A stretch of DNA of 64,000 nucleotides from Dastarcus helophoroides (lineage: Eukaryota; Arthropoda; Insecta; Coleoptera; Bothrideridae), in contig CM053337.1 in the NCBI GenBank assembly GCA_028583605.1, positions 17,896,694-17,960,693 on the forward strand, read 5' to 3'. The translations under genes and the position numbers were made by a program. This document shows, piece after piece, positions 39,001-51,079 of the stretch (its first letter is position 1; each line of letters begins with the position of its first letter). Below the pieces are notes generated by a model. That model made no database searches and was not told the DNA's origin. It saw only the letters and a program-made list of their open reading frames with translations.

Positions 39001-42000
39001 TTGACCTTAATATCGAAATTTCGACATTTATCTCGAAATTTCGACTTTTTTTTTAGACATTTCGACTTTTTTCGCAAATTTTTACTTTTTTCTCGAAATT
39101 TCGACTTTTCTGGAAATTTCCACTTTTTTCCCGAAATTTTGACTTTTTTCTGGAAATCTAGACTTTTTTCTCAAATGTTGACCTTTTTCTCGAAATATTT
39201 CGGAATTACGACATTTTTCGCTAAATTTCGAGGTTTTTTTTCCTCAAATGTTGTCTTTTTTCTCAAAGTTTTGTCTTTAATATCGAAATTTCAACATTTT
39301 TCTCGTAATTTCAACTTTAAACTCAAATTTTCGACTTATTACTCGAAATTTCGACTTCTTTCGCAAATTTTGACATTTTTCTCGAAATTTCGACTTTAAA
39401 ATCAAAATTTCAACCTTTTTTCTAGAGATTTCGACTTTTTTCGCGAATTTCTACTTTTTTTCTGGAAATTTCGACTTTTTTCTCGAAATTTCAACTTTTT
39501 TCTCGAAATTTTGACTTTTTTCTCGAAATATTCCGAAACTTCGACTTTTTTCTCGAAAATTCGGAGTTTTTTTTCGAATTTCAACTTTTTCCTTAAAATT
39601 TCGTCTTTTTGTTCAAATTTTGACTTTTTTCTCGAAATTTTGACTTTAATATCGAAGTTTCGACATTTTTCTCGAAATTTTAACTTTAATCTCAAAATTT
39701 CGACTTTTTTTCTCGAAATTTCGACTTTTTTCTCGAAATTTCGACTTTTTTTTGAAATCTCGAATTTTAGCTCAAATTTCAACTTTTTTCTCGAAATATT
39801 TCGAAACTTCGGATTTGTTCTCGAAATTTTGCCGTTTTTATCAAATATGGACTTTTTTCTCGAAATTTTGACCATAATATCGAAATTTCGACGTTATTCT
39901 CGAAATTTCTACTTTTTTTTGTAGAAATTTCGACTTTTTTTCTCAAATTTAGTTCGATTTTTTAAGGAAAATCGACTTTTTGGATTTTTTTTGGAAAATT
40001 TCCACTTTTTTTCTTCAAATTCTTCTAGTTTCTCGGAATTTCAATTTTTCTCGAAAGTTCGACTTTTTTCTGGAAGTTTCAACTTTTTTTCGCGAAATTT
40101 CGATGTTTTATTCAAATTTCGATTTTTTTCACGAAATTTCGTTTTTTTCTCTCAAATGTTGACATTTTTCTCGAAATTTTGTATTTAATATCGAAATTTC
40201 AACATTTATCTCGTAATTTCAACTTTAAACTCAAATTTTCGACTCGTTTACTCGAAATTTTGACTTCTTTCGCAAATTTTGACTTTTGTTATCGAAATTT
40301 CGGCTATTTTCTTAAATCTTGAATTTTATCTCAAACTTTTTTCTCGAAATCTTTCGAAACTTCGGATTTGTTCTCGAAATTTCGCAGTTTTTCTCAAATA
40401 TGGACTTTTTTTCGAAATTTTGACCATAATATCGAAATTTCGACGTTATTCTCGAAACTTCTACTTTTTTTTGTAGAAATTTCGACTTTTTCCTCAAATT
40501 TAGACCTTTTACTCGAAATCTTCACCTTATAAGATCGAAATTTTAACTTTTTTCTCAAATTTTGATTCTTTTTTCCGAAACTTCAACCTTAATTTAAAAA
40601 GTTTGACTTTTTTCACGAAAATTTGACCTTAATATCGAAATTTCGACATTTTTCTCGAAATTTCGACTTGAAACTCAAAATTTCGACCTTTTTTCTAGAA
40701 ATTTCGACTTTGTTCGCAAATTTCTACTTTTTTTCTGAAAATTTCGACCTTTTTCTCGAAATCTCAACTTTTTTCTCGAAATTTTGACTTTTTTTTCGAA
40801 ATCTCGAATTTTATCTGAAAATTTTCCCAAAACTTCGATCTTAATCACGGAATTTCAATTTAAAACTCGAAATTTCGACTTTTTTCTCGAACTTTTGACT
40901 TTAATATCAAAATTTCGACATTTTTCTCGAAATTTCGACTTTAAACTCAAAATTTCGACCTTTTTACTAGAAATTTCGACTTTTTTCGCAAATTTCAACT
41001 TTTTCTAAAAATCTTTCGACGTTTTTCTCAAATTTCGACTTTTTTCTTGAAATTTCGACCTTAATCTAAAAAGTTTAACTTTTTTTTCGAAATTTTGTTT
41101 TTTTTTCTCTTAATTTTCGACTTTTTTCTCAAGTATTTTGACCTTAATATCGAAATTTCGACATTATTCTCGAAATTTCGACTTTTTTTGTAGAAATTTT
41201 AACTTTTTCCTCAAGTTTAGACCTTTTTCTCGAAATTTTCACCTTATAAGGTCCAAATTTCGACTTTTTTTGTAGAAATTTTAACTTTTTTCTCAAATTT
41301 AGACCTTTTTCTCGAAATTTTCACCTTATAAGGTCGAAATTTCGACTTTTTTTTAATTTTGATTTTTTTTTCCGAAACTTCGATCCTAATCACGGAATTT
41401 CGATTTAAAACTCGAAATTTCGACTTTTTGCTCGAAATCTCGAATTTTATCTCAAATTTCAACTTTTTCTCGAAATCTTTCGAAACTTCGAATTTCACCA
41501 ACAAGGCGATTAATCGAAAATCGATGTTTCAGCACCCATATTTATCGAGAATCGATTCTTTTGCTCAGGATTCGAATCGATCCAAAAATAGATTATTTTA
41601 AAGAGGAATCGATATCCCTACAGTGCTGGATTTCCGTGTATAGCTTAGGGCTCCTACCATATTGAGGGAGGGCTTAAAAAGGGTTCTGCCACCAAAATAA
41701 GCTTGAAAATAGAGTTGAAAACCTTTTTTTAGTCATCGATGAAATCGTTAATGTGTGTGAGGCTTTTTTTTGTTCGCGACACTTGTCCCATATTTCAAAT
41801 AGTTTAGGGGCTCATCAAAGGTAAATCCTGCCCTGCATAAACTCTCGGCTTAGCTTCCTAGTTATCCTTTCGATAAATTTTGTAATGAAACTTTTAATCT
41901 GTGCAATTCTTTTGTATTGTTTTATTTTAAACAGTTCTGCTGTATAACTGTATTACGCACTAATTCTGTTCATTCTTTCCATGTAATTTTTTATCTCATT

Positions 42001-43494
42001 CAACCTCAGGTTTCTAGTTCTAACGCCTGTAATTTCAGGTATGCCGTATTCTACACGCCGGCAGACGTCGGGTACAAATTGGCGAAATTTCTACCAGTTA
42101 AAGTGGTGTTTTCGGCTATGAAAGAGATATATCGCTGCAAAAAAGTCTACGATGGCGTTACACACGCCGCCAAACTGTACCCCAACGCTTACCTAATCAT
42201 GATCATTATTGGGACAATCAAAGGCAACGGCGCAGGTTTCACCAGACTCATGGAAAGACTCATGAGGGGCGTTTGGACACCTACAGCTATGGAATTCATG
42301 CAGCCCAGCTTGTAAGTGATTATCAAACATTCTTCCTTGATACATTTATGTGGCTTTTGCCTATCGAGTCACGTGACCAAGAAAGTAGATGTTTTCACTC
42401 TAGCTTATAAAATGGGGAAACTTTGGAGCGAAATGTGTTTCGTCCGATTAGGGAAAACGTAATCTTTCCTCTGACACTCAACAAGATAGGAATATAAGAT
42501 TAGAAATGGGAATTCAAAATTAATATTTATTCAATTTGACAGCTATAACCTCAATTGACGAAATTTCGATAAAAATTGTCGATTGTAGCTAAAAAAAATG
42601 TTTAAATGGACAAAAACATTACAATAACAATTAAAACAAGATTTGCTTTTATGCTTTCGTTAAATCTGTTAACGTAATTGAAAATTATTAATAATTCGAA
42701 CCTTGAATGGTGAATGAAATATGAAAGAATGAATCTTGCATAAGTACGAACAAATTTATTAAAAACAATTACGAAATTGATGTAAAAATCTTGTCCCCTG
42801 AAACCAAGAAAGATTAAAAAACACAACAAAGGTTGCCCTTTCTTGGTTTTAGGGGACAAGATTTGTATTTCAATTTTTGAAGACAACCAAGTACCAGTCC
42901 TTCCACCAAAATTACGAAAGTCATTTCGTTACATATTTAGATACTAGATACAATTAAAAATGATTCATTTCGTCAATTCAAGTGGCATTAGGCCCTAATA
43001 AATTAGATAACTAATTTAACAAAAATTGGATCGACAAATGACCAATTAAACGTTCTGTAATTAGACAGTTAAACGTGCCAAAGTTGAAAATATTTGCAAA
43101 TACAACCGTAGACTAGTTTCGCCCCCTTCTTTGGCCTCATCAATAGGGTACGGTCACGTAAACACCTCCAACTTACATCCGCTGGTCCGCGAATTTATTT
43201 TAAAATGCTTTCAGTTACACCAAGGCGTCCTTGGTGGCGTCGATCATCTTCATCCTGGATAAGAAAACCGAATTGATTTCGGCCCCACACGCCCTAGTCT
43301 ACTTCGGTATAGTAATCTTCTTCGTGTACTTCAAACTGTCTTCCATCCTGCTGGGCATCCACGATCCATTCATACCGTTCGAAAATCTCACCTGCGCTCT
43401 CTTCTTCGGGGGTATTTGGGACAGTTTAGCCAAAATATTCGGAAGAGGACAACCCAAAGAAGGCGAGGTCAAAGATGCGAAAAAAACCAACTGA
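35917..43494 (+). CDS. Trimeric intracellular cation channel (TRIC, TMEM38 family)
   Basis: Counter-ion (K+) channel of the ER/SR membrane that balances charge during Ca2+ release. Exons 35917-36037, 38036-38192, 42039-42311 and 43215-43494 join in phase to 276 residues, full length for the family. All introns are GT-AG. The hydrophobic segments fit a seven-helix fold. KEIYR at 121-125 precedes CKKVYDGV, and IGTIKGNGAGF at 150-160 is the conserved pore-region loop. The Lys and Arg four residues apart match the spacing of the lipid-binding pair known in nematode TRIC. The protein ends KKTN, a classical KKxx ER-retrieval signal. The start sits in GGCCATGG. Intron 2 (3.85 kb) is filled with TTTCGA-type minisatellite. 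It corresponds to the single TRIC gene expected in insects; A versus B type cannot be assigned. Confidence 0.93.
36038..38035 (+). other. TRIC intron 1
   Basis: About 2 kb, AT-rich, with GT-AG ends. No satellite and no second gene seen; a small duplicated CCCCTCTAGAT(C/T)TAGAAA block is at about 36528-36565. Confidence 0.7.
38036..38192 (+). CDS. TRIC exon 2
   Basis: Encodes SRKHPIACWLSYMLVVFAGG and ANGLLAEPILAPL, the second and third helices with the family's conserved HP..CW and GG turn. It follows a TTTTTTAG acceptor and ends before GTAAGT; the split tryptophan codon is completed by exon 3. Confidence 0.92.
38325..41500. repeat. TTTCGA minisatellite filling TRIC intron 2
   Basis: Well over a hundred imperfect copies of a roughly 20-base unit, TTTTTCTCGAAATTTCGACT, with the pyrimidine-rich strand the same as the TRIC coding strand. 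Long frames of Phe, Ser, Lys and Arg on both strands are read-through of this repeat, not genes. Confidence 0.92.
42039..42311 (+). CDS. TRIC exon 3
   Basis: Encodes YAVFYTPADVGYKL, KEIYRCKKVYDGV and IGTIKGNGAGF, the most conserved part of the channel. It sits between TTTCAG and GTAAGT. The last codon is split and completed as Phe in exon 4. Confidence 0.93.
42785..42905. mobile_element. Interspersed hairpin element, copy 5, internally deleted
   Basis: Two outer arms, CTTGTCCCCTGAAACCAAGA and its complement, meet with almost no central region, in TRIC intron 3. Confidence 0.75.
43215..43494 (+). CDS. TRIC exon 4, C-terminus
   Basis: Encodes the last helices and a hydrophilic tail ending KKTN before TGA. 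A polyadenylation signal lies 249 bases after the stop. Confidence 0.92.
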
Positions 43495-43742
43495 GAGCAC
43501 TTTGATCGTTTGTAACGTTAAAATTAAATTTGATGAAGTGCGGAAGATCAAATTTAATTTTATACAATACCAAAGACTAAGCTGTGTGTGCATTTTATTG
43601 TAACTCTCCGACAAAGTATTGTACCGAAATATATTTGTAAGTTTTAATTGTTTTTTATTCAAACGCCCTCGAGTCTCGAAGTTTCCGAATTATTTTTATT
43701 TCGTTTTGGCTTTTAATAATCTCGATCTTTTGTTGTTGCTGA

Positions 43743-43748
43743 AATAAA
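43743..43748 (+). terminator. Polyadenylation signal of the TRIC gene
   Basis: AATAAA on the plus strand, about 250 bases after the TRIC stop codon and before the TTTCGA repeats begin. This gives a compact 3' UTR. Confidence 0.6.
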
Positions 43749-43799
43749 CCAGAGAACTCAACTTTGTACTTTTCATTTTTATTCTTGTTCAAATTTCGG

Positions 43800-44390
43800 T
43801 TTAAAATCAGATTTCTAAAATAGGTCCAAATTTCGAGATGAAAAATTTTGAAAAAAGGTCAAAATTTTCGAAAAAATCGTAGTTTTACAAAAAAAATGGC
43901 CCAAATATTGACATTGCTAAAGAAGTCGAAATTTAAAAAGTCAAAACTTCGAGAGAAGGTCGAAAGCTCGACGATAAAATATCTAAATTTTCAAAAAAAA
44001 AAGTTAAAATTCTTCAACTTTTCACTCAACTCACTGTCAAGTGATAAAATTTTAGATACTTTTAGATACAACTTTCCAAATAAATCGAAATTTTCAAAAC
44101 TCAAGTTTTCCAAATTCGTCGAAGTGAAAATTTAAAAAAAAATCAAAATTGTCAAAAAATATTCGAACTTACAAAATTTCGAAGTTTCGAGGAAAGAGTA
44201 AAAATTTCGACAAAGGTCGATATTTTCAAAAAAGGTCGAAATGTAAAAAAAAATGATCGACATTTTGAACAAAGGTTGAAATTTCCAAAAAAGTCGAAAT
44301 TCTGAAAAAAATCAAAATTTTCAAAAAATATTCGAACTTGACAAAATTTCGAAATTTCGAGAAAGAGTAAAAATGTCGGAAAAGGTCGAA
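43800..44390. repeat. Degenerate purine-rich TTTCGA repeat
   Basis: Imperfect AAAAAGGTCGAAATTTTCAA copies directly after the TRIC 3' UTR. No gene. Confidence 0.7.
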
Positions 44391-47300
44391 ATTTTCAAAA
44401 AAGTCCAAGTTTAAAACAAAAATGATCGAAATTTTGAAGAAAGGTTGAAATTTCCAACAAAGTCGAAATTCTGAAAAAAATCAAAATTTCGAAAAATGGT
44501 CGATTTTGAAATAAAATCAAAAATGTCAGAACAGCCGAAATTCTCCCAAAAAGTCAAAATTTCTAGGAAAAACGAACGAACTTCTGAACAAAAGTCGAAA
44601 TTATCAAAAGAAGTCCAAAATGCTGAAAAAGGTCAAAATTTTAAAAGATTCGAATTTTCGTTGAAAGAAAATGGAAATTTCCAGAAACTAATTGAAATAT
44701 CTGTACAAAAAAGTCGAAATTGAAGTCTTATGAAAATAATACAAGACTCGGTTATTATTATCTTTTTTAAATATCAAAATGCCGAAGCGTCAATTATTAT
44801 GCAAATTTCAAAAATTATTTAAATATTTCTCAAAATATAGATTTTTTTCCGAAAAGTATGAAGGCGTAGGAAGGACGTCAATTTAAAAAAAAATTAGAAA
44901 TTTCGAGTTTAAAGTCAAAATTTCGACTTAAATTTAAAAATTTCGATTTTTTTCTCGGAATTTCGATTTTAATTTCGGAATTTCGACTTAAATCTCGTAA
45001 TTTCGCCTTTATTCTCAGAATTTCAACTTTAATCTCAAAATTTCGACTTTAATACTTGGGATTTCGACTTTAGTACTTGGAATTTCGACTTTTTTTTCCA
45101 TATTTCGACTTTAAATTTGAAATTTTGACTTTTCTCGAAATTTCAACATTAAACTTGAGATTTCGACTTTTTTCTCGATATTCCGAGTTTAAAGCCTTCA
45201 ATCTTCAAATTTCGAATTTTTTCTGGAAATTTCTATACTCGGATCCAGTTAGGCAGAATTAAGCTGCGTCCTACTACACTTCTTTATGCCGAAATTCCGA
45301 GATTAAGGTCGAAATTTCGAGAAAAAACGTCGAAATTCCTAGTTTAAAGTCGAAATTTCGAAATTAAAGTTAAAATGTCGACTTTAATCCCGGAATTTCG
45401 AGAAAAAAAGGTGAAATTTTGAGTTAAAAGTCGAAATTTCGAGAAAAAAAAATCGAAATTCTAAGATCAAAGTCGAAATTTCAAGAAAAAAGTCGACATT
45501 TTTAGAAACAATTATCTTAATCGATGTAATTTCTACGCTTTCGTTGGAAAGAGTTCTCTCATAAGTTTTTTTATTTTAATTACGAGATTAACCATCTCTA
45601 AATTTTACCTTTTTCATGAAATTTTTACCTTTTTTCGCAGTTTGTAACCACAGCAATTTTCAAAAAAGTCGAAATTTAAAAAAAAAATGATCGAAATTTT
45701 GAAGACAGGTTGAAATTTCCAAAAAAGTCGAAATTCTGAAAAAAATCAAAATTTTGAAAAATGGTCGATTTTGAAATAAAATCAAAAATGTAAGAACAGC
45801 CGAAATTCTCCCAAAAAGTCAAAATTTCTAGGAAAAACGAACGAAATTCTGAACAAAAGTCGAAATTATCAAAAGAAGTCAAAATGCATGAAAAAGGTCA
45901 AAATTTTAAAAGATTCGAATTTTCGTTGAAAGAAAATGGAAATTTCCAGAAACTAATTGAAATATCTGTACAAAAAAGTCGAAATTGAAGTTTTATGAAA
46001 ATAATACAAGACTCGGTTATTATTATCTTTTTTAAATATCAAAATGCCGAAGCGTCAATTATTATGCAAATTTCAAAAAATATTTAAATATTTCTCAAAA
46101 TATCGATTTTTTTCCGAAAAGTATGAAGGCGTAGGAAGGACGTCAATTTGAAACAAAATTAGAAATTTCGAGTTTAAAGTCAAAATTTCGACTTAAATTT
46201 CAAAATTTCGATTTTTTTCTCGGAATTTCGATTTTAATTTCAGAATTTCGACTTAAATCTCGTAATTTCGCCTTTATTCTCAGAATTTCAACTTTAATCT
46301 CAAAATTTCGACTTTAATACTTGGAATTTCGACTTTAGTACTTGGAATTTCGACTCTTTTTTCCATATTTCGACTTTAAATTTGAAATTTTGACTTTTCT
46401 CGAAATTTCAACATTAAACTTGAGATTTCGACTTTTTTCTCGATATTTCGAGTTTAAAGCCTTCAATCTTCAAATTTCGAATTTTTTCTGGAAATTTCTA
46501 TACTCGGATCCAGTTAGGCAGAATTAAGCTGCGTCCTACTACACTTCTTTATGCCGAAATTCCGAGATTAAGGTCGAAATTTCGAGAAAAAACGTCGAAA
46601 TTCCTAGTTTAAAGTCGAAATTTCGAAATTAAGGTTAAAATGTCGACTTTAATCCCGGAATTTCGAGAAAAAAAGGTGAAATTTTGAGTTAAAAGTCGAA
46701 ATTTCGAGAAAAAAAACCGAAATTCTAAGATCAAAGTCGAAATTTCAAGAAAAAAGTCGACATTTTTAGAAACAATTATCTTAATCGATGTAATTTCTAC
46801 GCTTTCGTAGGAAAGAGTTCTCTCATAAGTTTTTTTATTTTAATTACGAGATTAACCATCTCTAAATTTTACCTTTTTCATGAAATTTTTACCTTTTTTC
46901 GCAGTTTGTAACCACAGCAATTTTCAAAAAAGTCGAAATTTAAAAAAAAATGATCGAAATTTTGAAGACAGGTTGAAATTTCCAAAAAAGTCGAAATTCT
47001 GAAAAAAATCAAAATTTTGAAAAATGGTCGATTTTGAAATAAAATCAAAAATGTAAGAACAGCCGAAATTCTCCCAAAAAGTCAAAATTTCTAGGAAAAA
47101 CGAACGAACTTCTGAACAAAAGTCGAAATTATCAAAAGAAGTCAAAATGCTGAAAAAGGTCAAAATTTTAAAAGATTCGAATTTTCGTTGAAAGAAAATG
47201 GAAATTTCCAGAAACTAATTGAAATATCTGTACAAAAAAGTCGAAATTGAAGTTTTATGAAAATAATACAAGACTCGGTTATTATTATCTTTTTTAAATA

Positions 47301-48780
47301 TCAAAATGCCGAAGCGTCAATTATTATGCAAATTTCAAAAATTATTTAAATATTTCTTAAAATATAGATTTTTTTCCGAAAAGTATGAAAGTGTAGGAAG
47401 GACGTCAATTTAAACAAAAATAGAAATTTCGAGTTTAAAGTCAAAATTTCGACTTAAATTTCAAAATTTCGATTTTTTTCTCGGAATTTCGATTTTAATT
47501 TCAGAATTTCGACTTAAATCTCGTAATTTCGCCTTTATTCTCAGAATTTCAACTTTAATCTCAAAATTTCGACTTTAATACTTGGAATTTCGACTTTAGT
47601 ACTTGGAATTTCGACTTTTTTTTCCATATTTCGACTTTAAATTTGAAATTTTGACTTTTCTCGAAATTTCAACATTAAACTTGAGATTTCGACTTTTTTC
47701 TCGATATTCCGAGTTTAAAGCCTTCAATCTTCAAATTTCGAATTTTTTCTGGAAATTTCTTTACTCGGATGCAGTTGGGCAGATTTAAGCTGCGTCCCAC
47801 TACACTCCTTTATGCCAAAATTCCGAGATTAAGGTCGAAATTTCGAGAAAAAACGTCGAAATTCCTAGTTTAAAGTCGAAATTTCGAAATTAAGGTTAAA
47901 ATGTCGACTTTAATCCCGGAATTTCGAGAAAAACAGGTGAAATTTTGAGTTAAAAGTCGAAATTTCGAGAAAAAAAAATCGAAATTCTAAGATCAAAGTC
48001 GAAATTTCAAGAAAAAAGTCGACATTTTTAGAAACAATTATCTTAATCGATGTAATTTCTTCGCTTTCGTAGGAAAGAGTTCTCTCATAAGTTTTTTTAT
48101 TTTAATTACGAGATTAACCATCTCTAAATTTTACCTTTTTCATGAAATTTTTACCTTTTTTCGCAGTTTGTAACCACAGCAATTTTCAAAAAAGTCGAAA
48201 TTTAAAAAAAATGATCGAAATTTTGAAGACAGGTTGAAATTTCCAAAAAAGTCGAAATTCTGAAAAAAATCAAAATTTTGAAAAATGGTCGATTTTGAAA
48301 TAAAATCAAAAATGTCAGAACAGCCGAAATTCTCCCAAAAAGTCAAAATTTCTAGGAAAAACGAACGAACTTCTGAACAAAAGTCGAAATTATCAAAAGA
48401 AGTCAAAATGCTGAAAAAGGTCAAAATTTTAAAAGATTCGAATTTTCGTTGAAAGAAAATGGAAATTTCCAGAAACTAATTGAAATATCTGTACAAAAAA
48501 GTCGAAATTGAATTTTTATGAAAATAATACAAGACTCGGTTATTATTATCTTTTTTAAATATCAAAATGCCGAAGCGTCAATTATTATGCAAATTTCAAA
48601 AATTATTTAAATATTTCTTAAAATATCGATTTTTTTCCGAAAAGTATGAAGGCGTAGGAAGGACGTCAATTTGAAAAAAAATTAGAAATTTCGAGTTTAA
48701 AGTCAAAATTTCGACTTAAATTTCAAAATTTCGATTTTTTTCTCGGAATTTCGATTTTATTGTCGGTATTTCGACTTAAA
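44391..48780. repeat. 1.26-kb tandem repeat, about 3.5 nearly identical copies
   Basis: The marker GCCGAAGCGTCAATTATT is at 44781, 46046, 47308 and 48569, a period of 1261-1265 bases. Within a unit, a T-rich TTTCGACTT stretch is followed by a GC-richer block (GCTGCGTCCTACTACAC) and then an A-rich GTCGAAATTTCGAG stretch, so each unit could fold on itself. Recurrent 61- and 68-94-residue frames are repeat artefacts. Confidence 0.93.
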
Positions 48781-49560
48781 TGTTGACATTTTTATAGCAA
48801 TTTCAGTGTTTTTTTCCTAAAAATTACAAAATAAAATAAACTTTAAAATGTCCTGAAAAAACTTGATATTTTTAAAGCAAATTAGAACATAAAAATAATC
48901 TGGAGAAGTTGAAATTTCTAAAAGGAATGTTTAGGACAAAATTTCCAGGAAAAGTCAACATTTCAAAAAAATCCCTTTATATAAATATTTAGGAAAGTGG
49001 AAATTTCGCAAAAAATTAAAATTTCCTAAAAAAATCGAAATATTAGAAAAAATTCAAAATTTTTATACAAAAACGTCGAAATTGAGATTTCCGGTAAAAA
49101 CTCCAAAATTCGGTATTAATTTTCTTTTAGAGAAATACCAAAATGCGAGAAAGCGTTGGATTTAGATTTTTTTTTGAAGTTTTAATTATTTTCTCAAAAT
49201 TTAAATTATTTTCTCAAAATTTTGACATTTTTAGAGAAATTTGTGGTTTTTTTCTGAAAATTTCAATTCCTTCTAGAAATATTGATTTCTTCTTCGAAAT
49301 GTTTGCAAAAATTAGTTTTTGAGAATGCGTTTTTCATAAGAAATTAAAATTAAAATAGATTTTAAAATGTCATAACTTCGTGAAAGAAACTTGAAATTTC
49401 TATTAAAAAAAACCAGAAAATTTAAAGTAATTATAAAAAAATATGTTGGGAAGTCTTCGGAAACGACCAAAATTTTGGGAAGTCTTCGGAAACGACCAAA
49501 ATTTTGGGAAATAAGCTGAATTGGGGTGCTGCACTTCCACATCCCCAAACCATTACGGCA
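48781..49560. repeat. Decayed TTTCGA-type sequence with a short direct duplication
   Basis: Degenerate repeat flank. A 29-base segment beginning GGGAAGTCTTCGGAAACGAC is duplicated head to tail at 49445-49505. No gene. Confidence 0.6.
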
Positions 49561-49749
49561 TTAGAGGTGGAAAAAATAACATTTTACTCAGATCCTGATA
49601 TTTAGTCTAAATTCCAAATAATAATGGAAGAAGAATTAACTCAATTTAGACTAATGACATTTCTTTGAAGCTTGCCCAAAATAAACTATTTTAGGATGTC
49701 AGACGCTGAACAATTGTTTTAAAAAGATAACACTTGTATACCTTATCGT

Positions 49750-49755
49750 TTTATT
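49750..49755 (-). terminator. Polyadenylation signal of the GT92 gene
   Basis: AATAAA on the minus strand, about 75 bases after the stop codon. Confidence 0.55.
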
Positions 49756-49828
49756 GGTTAAAAAAGTGTACAATGTCTACTGAATGTTAAAACAACACAT
49801 AAATAATATCACATAATAAAATAACACT

Positions 49829-51079
49829 TTACAGCTGCCCTATGTTAAGCAATTGAACTAACGTGGCTCGGTTCAAGTCAGTCGAAAATTTGAGCATAGA
49901 ATTATCAACAACAGTTTTCTTGGGTGCCACCGAGCAATGTACATATTTATGGATGGAAGCGTGATTATTCTGTATGGTAGAAACTCTACTACTTTTCTCA
50001 CTATTTTGATAAAGATATCTAACAACGTTGTAACCACTATCGACAACAGCGTTTATATTTTGAACTGCCAAAGGTACTTGCGGATTATAATTCATTATAC
50101 AGAATTTCTGAATTGGAAGACTCAAGCGTTCCGAAGTATTGAACTGCCTCAAAAACACCTCAATGTTGTAGTAGTGAGACGGCACAATATACTCATTGGT
50201 TTCCAACGTTATAACATGATTACTCCGCCCGGAGGTTCGAAGCAGGCAATCTTTTTCCACCAAAGTTCTAACCAACGTGCTACCAAACTTGGGGAAATTC
50301 CACGTTAAAAACGAAACATGAATATCTAATCTATTCGACAAGTTAACTAATAACTTGCTTAAGCGATGCGGTATATCCTGACTGTAAAAAATAAAATAAT
50401 CCACACCAAGTAACTTATGAAAGCTTAAAAATTCAACAAGCCGTCTTTTATTAAAAGCAGTCGGAGACACACAAATAGTCGTATTAATTTTATTAGAATA
50501 GTTCATCATAAGCGGCAACAGAATCTTCTTATTGTCAACATCCTTCTTTGGTTTGTACGAAAACGAAACAGCATAGGGCGCACTATCGCCCTTGTTAAAC
50601 CCACATATATAAAAATAAGCCTCCAGGCCAGCGTTCTCATCAGTACCTATCTTAGAATATCGAACTTGCCCCACCACGGGTTTCTTTCTCTCCTCGAACC
50701 ACACGTAACAATTTCTAGGCACATATTTTGAATCATTTTGTAGCGCTATTGCTTTAACCTCGGTTTCGGACGCAAAAAACGCAGCGTAAACATAACTTCG
50801 GTCGTTTTCCTGCCAGGACGGCGAAGGCCCCCAATCGAACTGACTCAGGATTTTATCCGTTGCTTGTAGATCGGTAAAGTTGCAGGGTTGGCCGAAGAAA
50901 TTGAACACTTCCAGCACGTAGTGCAGCCGATTGTATTCGTGTCTGTACACCAAGAAGAGAAGTAAACTGATTACTGAAATGATCAGGAGGATAAGTTGGT
51001 GGTACTTCCGCATTTTGGTGGAAGTTAAGTCGTTTTTAATAGACAAGGATAAATTGCAAGCGCGGCGTAAAACGGACAC
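49829..51079 (-). CDS. Glycosyltransferase family 92 (DUF23) type II membrane protein, intronless
   Basis: Predicted Golgi glycosyltransferase; characterised GT92 members transfer galactose, but this one's donor and acceptor are unknown. Its 416 residues form one uninterrupted frame: a short basic cytosolic tail, one transmembrane anchor at about 28-44, then a lumenal domain. Family signatures are ICVSP (202-206), EFLSFHKLLGVDYFIFY (216-232), DCLLR (277-281) and ETNEYIVP (293-300). The usual metal-binding motif D-x-D-E before F-I-V-P is here E-T-N-E, so both aspartates are replaced. N-glycosylation sequons such as NFT and NTT are present. An alternative start is Met23, just before the anchor. 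A polyadenylation signal follows. The lack of introns could mean a retrocopy, but the frame is intact. Confidence 0.85.
   Translation of the reverse strand: MSVLRRACNLSLSIKNDLTSTKMRKYHQLILLIISVISLLLFLVYRHEYNRLHYVLEVFNFFGQPCNFTDLQATDKILSQFDWGPSPSWQENDRSYVYAAFFASETEVKAIALQNDSKYVPRNCYVWFEERKKPVVGQVRYSKIGTDENAGLEAYFYICGFNKGDSAPYAVSFSYKPKKDVDNKKILLPLMMNYSNKINTTICVSPTAFNKRRLVEFLSFHKLLGVDYFIFYSQDIPHRLSKLLVNLSNRLDIHVSFLTWNFPKFGSTLVRTLVEKDCLLRTSGRSNHVITLETNEYIVPSHYYNIEVFLRQFNTSERLSLPIQKFCIMNYNPQVPLAVQNINAVVDSGYNVVRYLYQNSEKSSRVSTIQNNHASIHKYVHCSVAPKKTVVDNSMLKFSTDLNRATLVQLLNIGQL

Noticed and set aside
38529..41601. Many 60-159 residue frames rich in Phe, Ser, Lys and Arg
   Set aside because: These are the TTTCGA minisatellite read on both strands; periodic sequence without stops gives long frames by chance.
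41500..41640. TTCGAATCGATCC resembling a tRNA T-loop
   Set aside because: No cloverleaf can be built around it and it sits at the edge of TTTCGA repeat.
49937..50308. 123-residue plus-strand frame
   Set aside because: Antisense shadow of the GT92 gene, which has the recognisable domain.
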